Shown: positions 48,971 to 57,073 of the stretch, piece by piece
Layout: each line of letters begins with the position of its first letter
How positions within the stretch are numbered: the first letter of the stretch is position 1
Assembly (NCBI RefSeq): GCF_000731955.1
Contig: NZ_JNCK01000001.1
Span: 3,348,001 to 3,412,000, forward strand
Origin: Halomonas zincidurans B6
Lineage (GTDB): Bacteria > Pseudomonadota > Gammaproteobacteria > Pseudomonadales > Halomonadaceae
Reading direction: 5' to 3'
Length of the DNA stretch: 64,000 nucleotides
Translations under genes and position numbers: made by a program
Notes under the pieces: model-generated
What the model saw: only the letters and a program-made list of their open reading frames with translations
Databases searched by the model: none
Told to the model about the DNA's origin: nothing

Positions 48971-48999
48971 ATCTGAATCATTCATTTCTATTATCAGAT
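48971..48999. promoter_or_regulatory. LysR-type operator dyad
   Basis: ATCTGA and TCAGAT flank a 17-base AT-rich core within the divergent intergenic region. LysR proteins usually bind an interrupted dyad of this size upstream of the controlled gene. Confidence 0.45.
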
Positions 49000-49049
49000 T
49001 TCACGCCCTAGGCTGACACGGTGTCAAGATCGCGACCAGGAGACATCGC

Positions 49050-49937
49050 ATGCACGCTACCGCCGACACCCGGCCGGACAGTCCCTCGTTGGAGGGCCTC
49101 GTCGATCTGGCGCGCTACCCGCTGACCGATCTTTCGAGTTCCGCCGGGCAAGCGCTGATCGAGCGTTGTCGTGAACAACTGGCCGACGACGGCTGCGTCG
49201 TGCTGCCGCGCTTCGTGCCGGACCAGGCGCTCGACCGCCTCGAGCGCGAGACCGAACGGCTCTCGCCGGCGGCGCATTACAACCAGAACGAAACCAATCC
49301 CTACAACTCCGACGGCGATCCCGGCCTGCCGGCCTCACACCCCAAGAACCGCTTCGGCGACCGCACCAACGGCTTCGTCGCCGGGGACCGGATCGATCGT
49401 GACACCATCATCCGCCAGGTCTACCAGCATCCGGATTTTCAGCGCTTCATCGCCGCGGTGGTGGGCATCGAGACGATTCATGAATACGCCGACCCGCTGG
49501 CGGATCTGGTCGTCAACGTGCTGCGCGAAGGCTGCCAGCACCCCTGGCACTACGACACCAACGAATTCATCGTCACCATGATGACGCGCCAGTCCGAGGG
49601 TGGTGGCCGGTTCGAGTACGCGCCGGGTATCCGCAGCCCCGAGGGGGAGAACTTCGAGGCGGTTCAGTCGGTGCTGGACGGCGACCGCAGCCGCCTGAAG
49701 ACGCTGGACCTGCAGCCGGGCGACCTGCAGGTGTTCTTCGGCCGTTACTCGCTGCATCGCGTGACCCCGGTCGAGGGCACCCGCGAGCGGCACACGGTGA
49801 TCTTCGCCTATGCCAAGGAGCCGGGCTTCGTCGGCCGCCCCGAGCGCGCCCAGCGCATCTTCGGGCGCATGGCGCCGGTGCATGAGCGCATGCTCGACGA
49901 GGGCCGGACCCAGCGCAGCGACAATCTCGCTGACTGA
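49050..49937 (+). CDS. HalD/BesD-like Fe(II)/2-oxoglutarate oxygenase
   Basis: A 295-residue non-haem iron enzyme. The segment NPYNSDGDPGLPASHPKNRF near residue 80 and the fold around QHPWHYDTNEFIVTMM near 166 resemble the BesD/HalD family that halogenates or hydroxylates free amino acids. Here the iron facial triad is H-x-D (HYD) with the distal His in YSLHRVTPV near 234. Halogenases of this family replace the Asp by Gly or Ala, so this member should be a hydroxylase. The substrate is unknown. CAGGAG precedes the ATG. The gene is followed 67 bases later by an M24-family gene, which suggests one pathway. Confidence 0.75.
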   Translation: MHATADTRPDSPSLEGLVDLARYPLTDLSSSAGQALIERCREQLADDGCVVLPRFVPDQALDRLERETERLSPAAHYNQNETNPYNSDGDPGLPASHPKNRFGDRTNGFVAGDRIDRDTIIRQVYQHPDFQRFIAAVVGIETIHEYADPLADLVVNVLREGCQHPWHYDTNEFIVTMMTRQSEGGGRFEYAPGIRSPEGENFEAVQSVLDGDRSRLKTLDLQPGDLQVFFGRYSLHRVTPVEGTRERHTVIFAYAKEPGFVGRPERAQRIFGRMAPVHERMLDEGRTQRSDNLAD

Positions 49938-50004
49938 ACGCAGGCCCCTGTTTCGACGCCCGGCGGTCCCTCGCCGGGCGCTGCTTTTGCCCAAAAGGAT
50001 TGCC

Positions 50005-51288
50005 ATGAACCGTATCGAATCCGCCCGGCTCAGCGACAGCGAGCCGTCGTCCATCCCGGTCGTCCCCTCGGCGCCGATGGCCAATACCGACAGCATCCCC
50101 ACCGCCTTCGATCCGCTGCAACTGCGCGGTGGGCGCCTGGCGCGCCTGCGCGCGATGATGGCCGAGCAGGGCTATGCCGCGCTGGTGCTGTTCGACCCCT
50201 ACAACCAGCGCTACGCCACCGGCTCGCGCAACATGTTCGGCTACTTCCTGCGCAACTCGACGCGCTACATCTACGTGCCGCTCGAGGGGCCGGTGATCCT
50301 CTTCGAATACCCGGGCAGCGCCCACGTCTCGACCTGGCTCGAGACCATCGACGAGGCGCGCACCTCCAAGGTGGTGTGGTCGGCGGTCAACCAGCGCGAC
50401 AACCTGTCTTCGGACCCGTTCGGCATCGAGATCGCCGAGCTGATGGAAGCGCACGGCAAGGGCAACAAGAAGATCGGCCTGGACCGCTGCGCGCTGAACC
50501 TGGCCCGCTCGCTGGAGGCCCAGGGGCTCGAGGTGTTCGATTGCATGCAGGACACTCTGCATTGCCGGCGCATCAAGACCCCCGAGGAAATCGCCTGCCT
50601 GGCGCAGTCGATGGCGGGTTGCGAGGCCGCGGTCGCCGAAGTCGAAGCGGCAATCAAGCCCGGCGTGCGCGAAAACGACCTGTTCGCCACGCTCTACGGC
50701 AACGTCATCCAGCAGGGCGGCGAGTTCATCGAGACCCGCCTGCTCTCCTCGGGCCCGCGCACCAACCCTTGGTTCAACGAAGCCAGCGACCGGGTCATCC
50801 GCGCCGGCGAACTGGTGGCGCTGGATACCGATACCATCGGCTGCCACGGCTACTATTCGGACTTCTCGCGCACCTTCCACGTCGGCCCGGGCCGCCCCAG
50901 CGGCTACCAGCAGAGCCTCTACCGGATGGCCTACGAGCAGGTCCATCACAACATGCAGATCCTCAAGCCGGGCATGAGCTACCGCGAGATCGCCGAAAAC
51001 GCCTGGAAGATTCCCGAGCGCTTTCTCGACCGTCGCTACCCGTCGATCATCCACGGCGTGGGCATGCACGGCGAGACGCCGCTGGTCGCCCACCACATGG
51101 ATTTCGACCGTTTCTCCAAGGACGGCGTGCTCGAACCCGGCATGGTGGTCTCGGTGGAGAGCTACATCGGCGAGGTCAGCGCCGCCGACGGCGTCAAGCT
51201 CGAGGAGGAGGTGCTGGTCACCGACACCGGCATCGAGAAGCTCTCGCGCTATCCGTTCGATGAAGCCCTACTCGGCAGGGAGTTTTGA
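50005..51288 (+). CDS. M24-family enzyme resembling DMSP lyase DddP / Xaa-Pro peptidase
   Basis: The 427-residue protein has a creatinase-type N-terminal domain and a pita-bread C-terminal domain. IETRLLSSGPRTNPWFNEAS followed by ALDTDTIGCHGYYSDFSR, GVGMHGETPLVAH, SVESYIGE and KLEEEVLV supply the metal ligands (Asp, Asp/Asp, His, Glu, Glu). The RLLSSGPRTNPWF segment and overall length are close to DddP, which cleaves dimethylsulfoniopropionate. However, other M24 relatives of ectoine or peptide catabolism share much of this. The upstream oxygenase argues for a pathway on a modified amino acid rather than simple DMSP cleavage. An AAAAGGAT sequence precedes the ATG. The stop codon touches the IS5 element at 51289. 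Confidence 0.7.
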   Translation: MNRIESARLSDSEPSSIPVVPSAPMANTDSIPTAFDPLQLRGGRLARLRAMMAEQGYAALVLFDPYNQRYATGSRNMFGYFLRNSTRYIYVPLEGPVILFEYPGSAHVSTWLETIDEARTSKVVWSAVNQRDNLSSDPFGIEIAELMEAHGKGNKKIGLDRCALNLARSLEAQGLEVFDCMQDTLHCRRIKTPEEIACLAQSMAGCEAAVAEVEAAIKPGVRENDLFATLYGNVIQQGGEFIETRLLSSGPRTNPWFNEASDRVIRAGELVALDTDTIGCHGYYSDFSRTFHVGPGRPSGYQQSLYRMAYEQVHHNMQILKPGMSYREIAENAWKIPERFLDRRYPSIIHGVGMHGETPLVAHHMDFDRFSKDGVLEPGMVVSVESYIGEVSAADGVKLEEEVLVTDTGIEKLSRYPFDEALLGREF

Positions 51289-52479
51289 GAGGGTGTTTAC
51301 AAATTATCAAGACAGGCGAGTTAATCGGTTAAGCAACTGACGACCCGCTGCCAGCCAGACCCAAGCCTCAGAAACGTCGACACGCCGGTCGTGATGCATC
51401 ACCAGCCGCCGAGCCTTTTCGATCCAGGCATGAGTGCGCTCGACGACCCAGCGTTTCGGGAGCACCCAGAAGCCGTTGGCATCTGGCTGGCGCATGAACA
51501 GGTCTCCCTGGCCCGGTGTGCACCAACGGCCCACATTGGCGTTGGCGGGATGGTGCACGACCTCGACCGCAATGTCGTGCCGCTGGCGGATTGTCTGCGC
51601 ACAGCGCCCTGCATAGCCCGCATCAACAAAAACCTTTGATATTCAGGCATATTTTTCCATGCCATTGGCCATCACAGGATGTGCGCCGTCACGGTCTTGT
51701 ACGCTGGCGGCCGTCACGCTTACGGCAAGTATCAGCCCCAGGGTGTCGACCAGGACATGGCGCTTGCGGCCTTTGACCTTCTTCCCGGCATCGTAGCCAC
51801 TCGTCCCACCTTGCGGCGAACTCCGCGTCGACTGGGCATCCAGAACAGCCGCGCTAGGCATTTGAGTACGCCCCTCACGCTCCCGCCATTGAATGCGTAA
51901 CCGGTCGTGCATCTGCTCGAACTTGCCCTGTTGGCTCCATCGGCGAAACGTCCGGTACACGTTCTGCCAGGCGGGAAAGTCCTTGGGCAGCATTCGCCAC
52001 GAGCATCCACTGCGGACCACGTAGCAACATGCATCGACCAACAGGCGACGAGGATAGCGAGGCGGTGTGCCACGATCGCCATCACTCTCGAAAATGTCGG
52101 CCACGAGGCGCCACTCCTCGTCGGTGAGCGAGCTGGGGTAGCGCTGTCCTGGCTGTTGCCGACGGTGGGCCGGCCGATAGCCATAACGCTGTTCCAACTC
52201 ACCTTGAGGGGGTGGCAGCGTCGCCTGTTCACGTCGAATGCCCATCTCGTCCAAGCGCCTGCGTACGGTCATGTGGTGCACAGAGAGGCCCGTACGCGTG
52301 CAAAAGGCCTCGGTGATCTCGTCCAGCGTGGCAAGCGGCATCTCCTCAACTAACTGGCGTAACAGGCGCTTCTCCGCGTCACCGACCTTCCTGGGTCGAC
52401 CGCCTTTCGACATGGATTCCTCTCCCCTGAAGGTAAGGCCCCATCGTCTCAATCACCTATTGTTTTTGTAAACATCTTC
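51289..52479 (-). mobile_element. IS5-family element
   Basis: The element of about 1190 bases has ends GAGGGTGTTTACAAA on the left and GAAGATGTTTACAAA read inward from the right (13 of 15 identical). No convincing target duplication was seen. It contains one transposase gene with a premature stop and sits directly against the stop codon of the M24 gene. Confidence 0.75.
51307..52413 (-). pseudogene. IS5-family transposase with an in-frame stop
   Basis: Translation from the ATG at 52413 (AGGGGAGAGGA upstream) begins MSKGGRPRKVGDAEKRLLRQ. The first 75 residues are a winged-helix segment of the kind found in IS630-type proteins (LDEITEAFCTRTGLSVHHMT). Then comes an IS5/DUF4096 part, SSLTDEEWRLVADIF, VRSGCSWRMLPKDFP and the first catalytic Asp in AVLDAQSTRSS. 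A TGA at 51643-51645 interrupts the frame after NGMEKYA. The same frame then continues ISKVFVDAGYAGRC (second Asp) and WVVERTHAWIEKARR (Glu). One nonsense change therefore separates an otherwise whole 368-residue transposase. Confidence 0.8.
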
Positions 52480-52690
52480 TTAAGGGCTTGATGACATAAA
52501 CAATGGGCGAGGCGGTGAGGTTTATAGTCCCTCACCCTGGCGGTAGCGTGGTCGAAATGGTATGCGGGAGAGTGGGGAGAGCGGTGGCGACCAACCCGAC
52601 TGTGCCGACAAAAGAAGCATGCGCGGTTATTGGTGCTATATAGCGAGATGAAGTGCATGGTCATTGGAAATCAGAGGGTTGGGTGCGCAG
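52480..52690. other. Non-coding stretch between IS5 element and toxin module
   Basis: I see no gene. A small inverted repeat, GGTGAGG...CCTCACC, lies around 52513-52537. The sequence may be remnant of further integron cassettes or flanking DNA. Confidence 0.3.
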
Positions 52691-52741
52691 TATAAGAATC
52701 TTGAATGCGCGCGCTCGTTCAAGATTCTTATACGAGCGCGC
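52691..52741. repeat. Interlocked inverted repeats (A-B-A'-B')
   Basis: Arm A, TATAAGAATCTTGAA (52691-52705), pairs perfectly with TTCAAGATTCTTATA (52718-52732). The loop carries arm B, GCGCGCTCG, which can instead pair with CGAGCGCGC (52733-52741). The two hairpins exclude each other. It lies just downstream of the parE-like gene, where an integron attC would be expected. Confidence 0.75.
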
Positions 52742-52755
52742 TATCTAATCACCTG

Positions 52756-53070
52756 TTAGGGCTGACTGCGCTCCTGCCAATAGCCAGGTTTTCGGGAGTG
52801 GTGAGCGACAGCGATTACGACGGCTTCTTCCGGCAATTCGATTGCGACGATATCGTAGGGGAAACGTTCGAGAATCAGTCGTTTTGCACCAGTGTCGCCG
52901 GCTTCTTTGGGGAGGGGTGATAAGGGGATGAAGTTTTCTTCAATAACATCGATGGCAGCGTCAACAGCAGCGGAGAACTCGGCTCCGAGTCCAGCTTGCT
53001 CTGATTCGTACCACGCTGCGGCTTCTATCGCTTCCTGCGAGGCTTCTTCCAGTATCCTTACTATTCGCAA
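52756..53070 (-). CDS. ParE/RelE-type toxin
   Basis: A 104-residue toxin of the ParE/RelE fold, which acts on gyrase or ribosome-bound mRNA. IEAAAWYESEQAGLGAEFSA near residue 14 and KRLILERFPYDIVAIELPEE near 63 are typical of the family, with AVAHHSRKPGYW at the end. The start is TTG, two bases after the antitoxin stop, so translation is coupled. The stop lies inside GCCCTAAC, a sequence matching the boundary of an integron cassette. Confidence 0.85.
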   Translation of the reverse strand: MRIVRILEEASQEAIEAAAWYESEQAGLGAEFSAAVDAAIDVIEENFIPLSPLPKEAGDTGAKRLILERFPYDIVAIELPEEAVVIAVAHHSRKPGYWQERSQP

Positions 53071-53072
53071 CG

Positions 53073-53309
53073 TTACTGGCCTATCCTCGCTCGCATCTTC
53101 GTTCGGAATTCTTCGCGGCTAAGCAGCGTGGCCTTTCCGCTTTGAACCTTGGACACACGGCGAACAATTTCATCGTTCCAAGCTTTTTCAACAGAGTCGT
53201 CACGGGGGCCGTCCAAGCTCATTATAAGCTCGCGAGCCAGCGCTGCACGTTCTGACTCGGAGAGCGTCGAAATCTGGGAGCGTAAGTGATTAAATGCTTC
53301 GGTGGTCAT
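53073..53309 (-). CDS. Addiction-module antitoxin partner of the ParE-like toxin
   Basis: A 78-residue protein of the small helical family that accompanies ParE-like toxins (TIGR02574 type): TLSESERAALARELIMSLDG near residue 16 and VEKAWNDEIVRRVSKVQSGK near 40. It neutralises the toxin and probably represses the pair. GGAGGCACC precedes the ATG. Confidence 0.85.
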   Translation of the reverse strand: MTTEAFNHLRSQISTLSESERAALARELIMSLDGPRDDSVEKAWNDEIVRRVSKVQSGKATLLSREEFRTKMRARIGQ

Positions 53310-53355
53310 GGTGCCTCCGCGAATGACGATACAGTTATGCTATCCCGATCCGAAA

Positions 53356-53443
53356 GCCCTAACAAGGCCATTAAGTTTGTTCCGGGCCTTCGGCCCTCCA
53401 TCGGACGCCCTTGTCAGGGCGCCGCTTATGGCTGGCGTTAAAT
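53356..53443 (-). other. Integron attC-like recombination site
   Basis: On the minus strand the site begins ATTTAACGCC, which fits the RYYYAAC box, and ends CTTGTTAGGGC, containing the GTT core. The 88 bases between are imperfectly palindromic: TAACGCCAGCCATAAG faces CTTAATGGCCTTGTTA, with a GGGCC/GGCCC central stem. The ccdB-like stop codon lies in its left box. The next cassette would start TTAGGGC, and the box after its last gene reads GCCCTAAC (52755-52762), the required complement. These are the hallmarks of adjacent gene cassettes. Confidence 0.6.
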
Positions 53444-53755
53444 ACCAGTGATAGCGAAATCTAGAGCTCCAACAATCTGGTCTGTGAAATGGGAGAGGGA
53501 GCCAACCGGGTTCTTGAGATGCTTTCCAGGGACTGAGGAAATTTGCGGTGTTAGCAATAGTAGTTCTTGATCGGCGAAGGTGATTTCCGGTGTGAGGCCT
53601 TGCATGGCTTGGCTGCCAAAGGCGAAGCGTTTACCCAAAGGGATGACGATACGCGTTGCGAGCTCTCTCAGCAGAGGGCTTTGAACATCCACCAGGTATG
53701 GGTAATACGCCTTGCTGGTTCGGCTGGGGTTCGGATAAACGTCGAACTGAGCCAT
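53438..53755 (-). CDS. ccdB: CcdB-like toxin
   Basis: A 105-residue gyrase-poisoning toxin. It begins MAQFDVYPNPSRTSKAYYPY followed by LVDVQSPLL, and includes LGKRFAFGSQAMQGLTPEIT and a tail LDFAITGI; in CcdB the last residues contact gyrase. Its ATG shares a base with the antitoxin stop (TGATG), a coupled pair. The final TAA sits in the attC-like box. Confidence 0.9.
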   Translation of the reverse strand: MAQFDVYPNPSRTSKAYYPYLVDVQSPLLRELATRIVIPLGKRFAFGSQAMQGLTPEITFADQELLLLTPQISSVPGKHLKNPVGSLSHFTDQIVGALDFAITGI

Positions 53756-54000
53756 CAAAACTCCCGAAATTTATCCCCGAAACAGCCATGCTGTTCGACG
53801 AACTCATTGTAGCTTTTGATCGCTGCCCGGTTTTCTTCAACCCATTGGTCAGCCTCGCGCTTCGCCAACTCCTCTTGCAATGCTCGCTCCAGAGTGGCCG
53901 AGAGGTTGATGTTCAGAGCGCGAGTTTTTTGCAGCAAATCGCTGTTAACTGACAGATTCGCGGCTTTTTTCGGTGCAGCTGTGTTGTAGAGTTCGGCCAT
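53755..54000 (-). CDS. ccdA: CcdA-like antitoxin
   Basis: An 81-residue antitoxin with a ribbon-helix-helix N-terminus (KKAANLSVNSDLLQKTRALN, residues 11-45) for DNA binding. The toxin-binding tail is WVEENRAAIKSYNEFVEQHG followed by CFGDKFREF, close to classical CcdA. GGAGGCTATC precedes the ATG. Confidence 0.9.
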   Translation of the reverse strand: MAELYNTAAPKKAANLSVNSDLLQKTRALNINLSATLERALQEELAKREADQWVEENRAAIKSYNEFVEQHGCFGDKFREF

Positions 54001-54245
54001 GATAGCCTCCGGTTACAGTAACGCTTGAGCTTTTAGCTTATGCGCATGGTAATGCGCATGCAAGCGCGTTCAGCCACTGTTCGTATCGACGTTTGCCGGT
54101 GTGGCGGCCTTTCAGCGCCCCGAGCTTTGGTGAGTGGTCTACACGCACGGCTGAACGCCACGCCCGCGCCGATTCACTGAGCGCCATGTTAGTCGGTGTT
54201 AAGTCGTGCTAGTGTGACGTCCTGCAAATAAACAGTACAATAATG
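54001..54245. other. Region between ccdA and the IS66 element
   Basis: This is 245 bases with no recognisable gene. An alternating GCGCATG/CATGCGC inverted repeat (54040-54062) lies upstream of ccdA and could be its promoter/operator. Stretches such as GACTAACATGGCGC on the minus strand resemble an attC start, but no matching partner was found. Confidence 0.35.
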
Positions 54246-54325
54246 GTAAGCGCTCCACAAACCCCATCTTCTGCCGCTGAATAGTGTCCGTCAGACTGGT
54301 GTCACCCGATTCCAAGGAGGACACC

Positions 54326-54535
54326 ATGACTGACCTGACCTCGACACAGGCCTTCTGGCTGGGCCATCTGTTCCATGCTTCCTCTCGGCACCTGTCGCTG
54401 AGCGAGTACGCCGCGGAGCAAGGGCTGGAGCTGGCGTCACTGCTGGCGTGGGAAAAGCGCCTGGTGGTGCAGAATGTGCCGGTGCCACCTCGCCATCGGC
54501 CGCTGCGCTTCGTCGCCGTGGAGGTGGCCCGATGA
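54326..54535 (+). CDS. IS66 accessory protein TnpA
   Basis: The small first protein of IS66 elements (69 residues), needed for transposition. MTDLTSTQAFWLGHLFHASS and LSEYAAEQGLELASLLAWEK are visible, a helix-turn-helix-like arrangement. AAGGAGGACACC precedes the ATG. It overlaps tnpB by four bases. Confidence 0.85.
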   Translation: MTDLTSTQAFWLGHLFHASSRHLSLSEYAAEQGLELASLLAWEKRLVVQNVPVPPRHRPLRFVAVEVAR

Positions 54536-54888
54536 TTCGGCCGGACACCGGACTGCGGGTCTACCTGTGCCGTGAGCCGGTCGATATGCGCAAGCAGATC
54601 GACGGGCTGGCCCTGCTCGTTCAGGAGGCCATGGAGCTCAACCCCTTCGAGGAAGCGGTGTTCGTGTTCGGCAACCGCCAGCGCGACAAGGTGAAGCTGC
54701 TGTTCTGGGAACGTAACGGCTTCGTGGTCTGGTACAAGCGCCTGGAACGGGAGCGCTTCAAGTGGCCCGACCGGCTGGAGGACGACACCGTCTCCCTGTC
54801 CGGCCAGGAACTGAACTGGCTGCTCGACGGCTACGACCTCAGTGCCATGCAGCCCCACAAGGCCTTGGATTTTCAGTCGGTTGGCTGA
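54532..54888 (+). CDS. IS66 accessory protein TnpB
   Basis: A 118-residue protein of the IS66 Orf2 family: GLRVYLCREPVDMRKQIDGL, then VFVFGNRQRDKVKLLFWERN and GFVVWYKRLERERFKWP. Its role in transposition is accessory. It starts inside tnpA (ATGA). Confidence 0.92.
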   Translation: MIRPDTGLRVYLCREPVDMRKQIDGLALLVQEAMELNPFEEAVFVFGNRQRDKVKLLFWERNGFVVWYKRLERERFKWPDRLEDDTVSLSGQELNWLLDGYDLSAMQPHKALDFQSVG

Positions 54889-54931
54889 CATTTTTGCTGC
54901 TGTCAGCAGGCCGTTTTGGTAAAATATCAGG

Positions 54932-56533
54932 ATGACATCCCACGCTTTCTCACCCCCTGATTCCCGCTCTCAGCTGCAGCGCCAAGTGCGTTCTCAGCAG
55001 GAGGAGATCGCGCGTCTTCATCAGTTGATGGAGAAGAAGGAGGCTCAGTGGGAAGCCACCAAGGCGGCGCTTTTCGAGCAGTTCCGCCTGGCCATCGAGC
55101 GTCAGTTTGGCCCCTCCACCGAAAAATACCGTGTCGCGCAGGGGGATCTGCTCATCAACGAGGCCGAAGCGGCGGTCGACGAGGAAGACGCCAACGCTCA
55201 GGATGACGCGACCGACGACGAGGAGGACGCGCCGACCGAGCCCCGTCAGCCGGTCAAGCGCCGCAGCCGTGGCGGTCGGGTGGCTCTGCCTCCTGAGTTG
55301 CCGCGCGTCGAAGTCGTGCATGAGCTGCCCGAAGATGCCCGTCACTGCCACGATGACGGCACCGAGCTCAAGGAGATCGGCCAGGAGGTCAGCGAAGAGC
55401 TGCATGTCGTGCCGGCGCGGGTCGAGGTGATCCGCCATGTACGCGTCAAGTACGGCTGCCCGGCCTGCGAAGAGGGCGTGCAGATCGCCCCGGCACCGGC
55501 CAAGCTGCTGCCCAGGAGCAACGCCAGCGCCACCTTGCTGGCCTACGTGGCCACCGCCAAGTACCAGGACGCCTTGCCGCTCTATCGCCAGAGCCGGATC
55601 CTTGCTCGGCACGGTGCCGAGATCCCGCGCAACACCCTGGCGCGCTGGATGGTGCTGGTCGGCGAGCGGCTGATGCCCCTGGTTGAGGTCCTCCGACAGC
55701 AGCTGCTGCAGAGTCCGCTGATCCACATGGATGAGACCACGCTGCAGGTCAACGCCGAAGCCGACCGGCCGGCGAGCGCCACCTCCTACATGTGGCTGCA
55801 GCGCGGCGGCCCACCGAGCCAGCAGGTGGTGCTGTTCGACTACGACGCCAGCCGAGCGGGTCGGGTGCCGGTGCGCCTGCTGGGCGACTATGGCGGTCGC
55901 CTGGTCACCGACGGCTACGAGGGCTATGCCGAGGTGGTGCGGAAAAACGGCATCATCCATGCCGGCTGCTGGGCGCACGCCCGTCGCAAGTTCGTCGAGG
56001 CCCAGAAGGTGCAGCCCAAGGGCAAGACCGGCAAGGCCGACTGGGCGCTCAACCAGATCCGCAAGCTCTACGCCGTGGAGAAGCAGGCCAGGGCCCTGGA
56101 GCCCGAGGCGCGCCGGGCGCTGCGCGAGCAGAAGAGTCGCCCCCTGATCACCCAGCTGCGCACCTGGCTCGGCAAGTCGCTGACGCAGGTGCTGCCGAAA
56201 AGCGCACTGGGCAGGGCGCTGCACTACCTGGATGGCCAGTGGCAGCGCCTGACCCGCTTCCTCGATGACGGCCTGATCCCGCTGGACAACAACGCCGCGG
56301 AAAATGCTATTCGTCCCTTTGTCGTCGGCCGAAAGAACTGGCTCTTCAGCCATACACCGAGCGGTGCGCGGGCCAGCGCGGCGATCTACAGCCTGATCGA
56401 GACGGCGAAGGCCAACGGCCTCTCGCCCTACGAGTACCTGCAGTTCGTGTTCGAGACCCTGCCGACACTCGGCGAGGATGACGATCTCGACACGCTGCTC
56501 CCCTGGCGCTGGAAAGAGACTCTACCGGTCTGA
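54932..56533 (+). CDS. IS66 transposase TnpC
   Basis: The catalytic protein, 533 residues. An N-terminal coiled coil (residues 10-50), LAIERQFGPSTEKYR, and a zinc-binding segment YGCPACEEGVQIAPAP near 175 precede the DDE core: MDETTLQVNAE near 268, VTDGYEGYAEVV near 328, and PLDNNAAENAIRPFVVGRKN near 450. All appear intact, so the element may be active. Its C-terminus reaches into the right terminal repeat. Confidence 0.93.
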   Translation: MTSHAFSPPDSRSQLQRQVRSQQEEIARLHQLMEKKEAQWEATKAALFEQFRLAIERQFGPSTEKYRVAQGDLLINEAEAAVDEEDANAQDDATDDEEDAPTEPRQPVKRRSRGGRVALPPELPRVEVVHELPEDARHCHDDGTELKEIGQEVSEELHVVPARVEVIRHVRVKYGCPACEEGVQIAPAPAKLLPRSNASATLLAYVATAKYQDALPLYRQSRILARHGAEIPRNTLARWMVLVGERLMPLVEVLRQQLLQSPLIHMDETTLQVNAEADRPASATSYMWLQRGGPPSQQVVLFDYDASRAGRVPVRLLGDYGGRLVTDGYEGYAEVVRKNGIIHAGCWAHARRKFVEAQKVQPKGKTGKADWALNQIRKLYAVEKQARALEPEARRALREQKSRPLITQLRTWLGKSLTQVLPKSALGRALHYLDGQWQRLTRFLDDGLIPLDNNAAENAIRPFVVGRKNWLFSHTPSGARASAAIYSLIETAKANGLSPYEYLQFVFETLPTLGEDDDLDTLLPWRWKETLPV

Positions 56534-56569
56534 CTCAGGCCCAACAGATGGGGTTCGTGGATCGCTTAC

Positions 56570-57073
56570 AAAATTTCTCAAGAAATCATCTGGTACTCGT
56601 TTCTGACCACCAGCACCGTACATATGCGATTCACCCAGCTCTCTAAAAGGCCGAGAGGAAATTACCCGGTAGAGATACTGACCGGTTACCTGTGTTGCAT
56701 TTGGACGTGCGACTGTAAGTTCAGTCGTACCAAACCCTACCTCCTCACGCAGGCCCCGCATGATAGCTCCCTTGCCATTTTCAAAGCAGGGGGTGATTTT
56801 CGCAAAGGTAACGTCGCCTTCGCTGAAGTAAGTGTACCCATCAATTACGTCGCCAATAGGGCGAGATTGTGTAAGATCAAGAGAGCCTTCCTCGCCAACG
56901 GCCTCCATCGGAATGAAGCTGACTTCCCTTGTATCCGGCAAGTGTCGAACTTCCGACTTCGAGGGGTTGAGCGTGGCAATAAACCGCATGCGCTTGATTT
57001 GCCAATGAACCGGAACCTCCCCCAGCCATTCGACACCGGAGTCCTTGTGCTCGGGATATTGCGGAAAACTCAT
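56570..57073 (-). pseudogene. hsdS: Type I restriction specificity subunit HsdS, truncated
   Basis: The N-terminal 168 residues of a DNA-recognition subunit remain: MSFPQYPEHKDSGVEWLGEV and PVHWQIKRMRFIATLN, then most of the first target-recognition domain (GTTELTVARPNATQVTGQYL). At 56569 the frame enters the IS66 end and stops shortly after. The second recognition domain and central repeats are absent from the window, so the enzyme cannot recognise a full bipartite site. The ATG overlaps the stop of the Abi gene (ATGA). Confidence 0.88.

Larger units (their letters stand above)
54246..56569 (+). mobile_element. IS66-family element truncating hsdS
   Basis: The 2324-base element has ends beginning GTAAGCGCTCCACAAACCCC (left) and GTAAGCGATCCACGAACCCC (read inward from the right), differing at two positions. 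It carries the standard three genes. The eight bases outside each end (CAATAATG and AAAATTTC) do not match, so the usual target duplication is absent. Together with the missing half of hsdS, this suggests a deletion started from the element. Confidence 0.9.

Noticed and set aside
49050..49937. Amino-acid halogenase
   Set aside because: The iron ligands read H-x-D; halogenases of this family need Gly or Ala in place of the Asp to make room for chloride.
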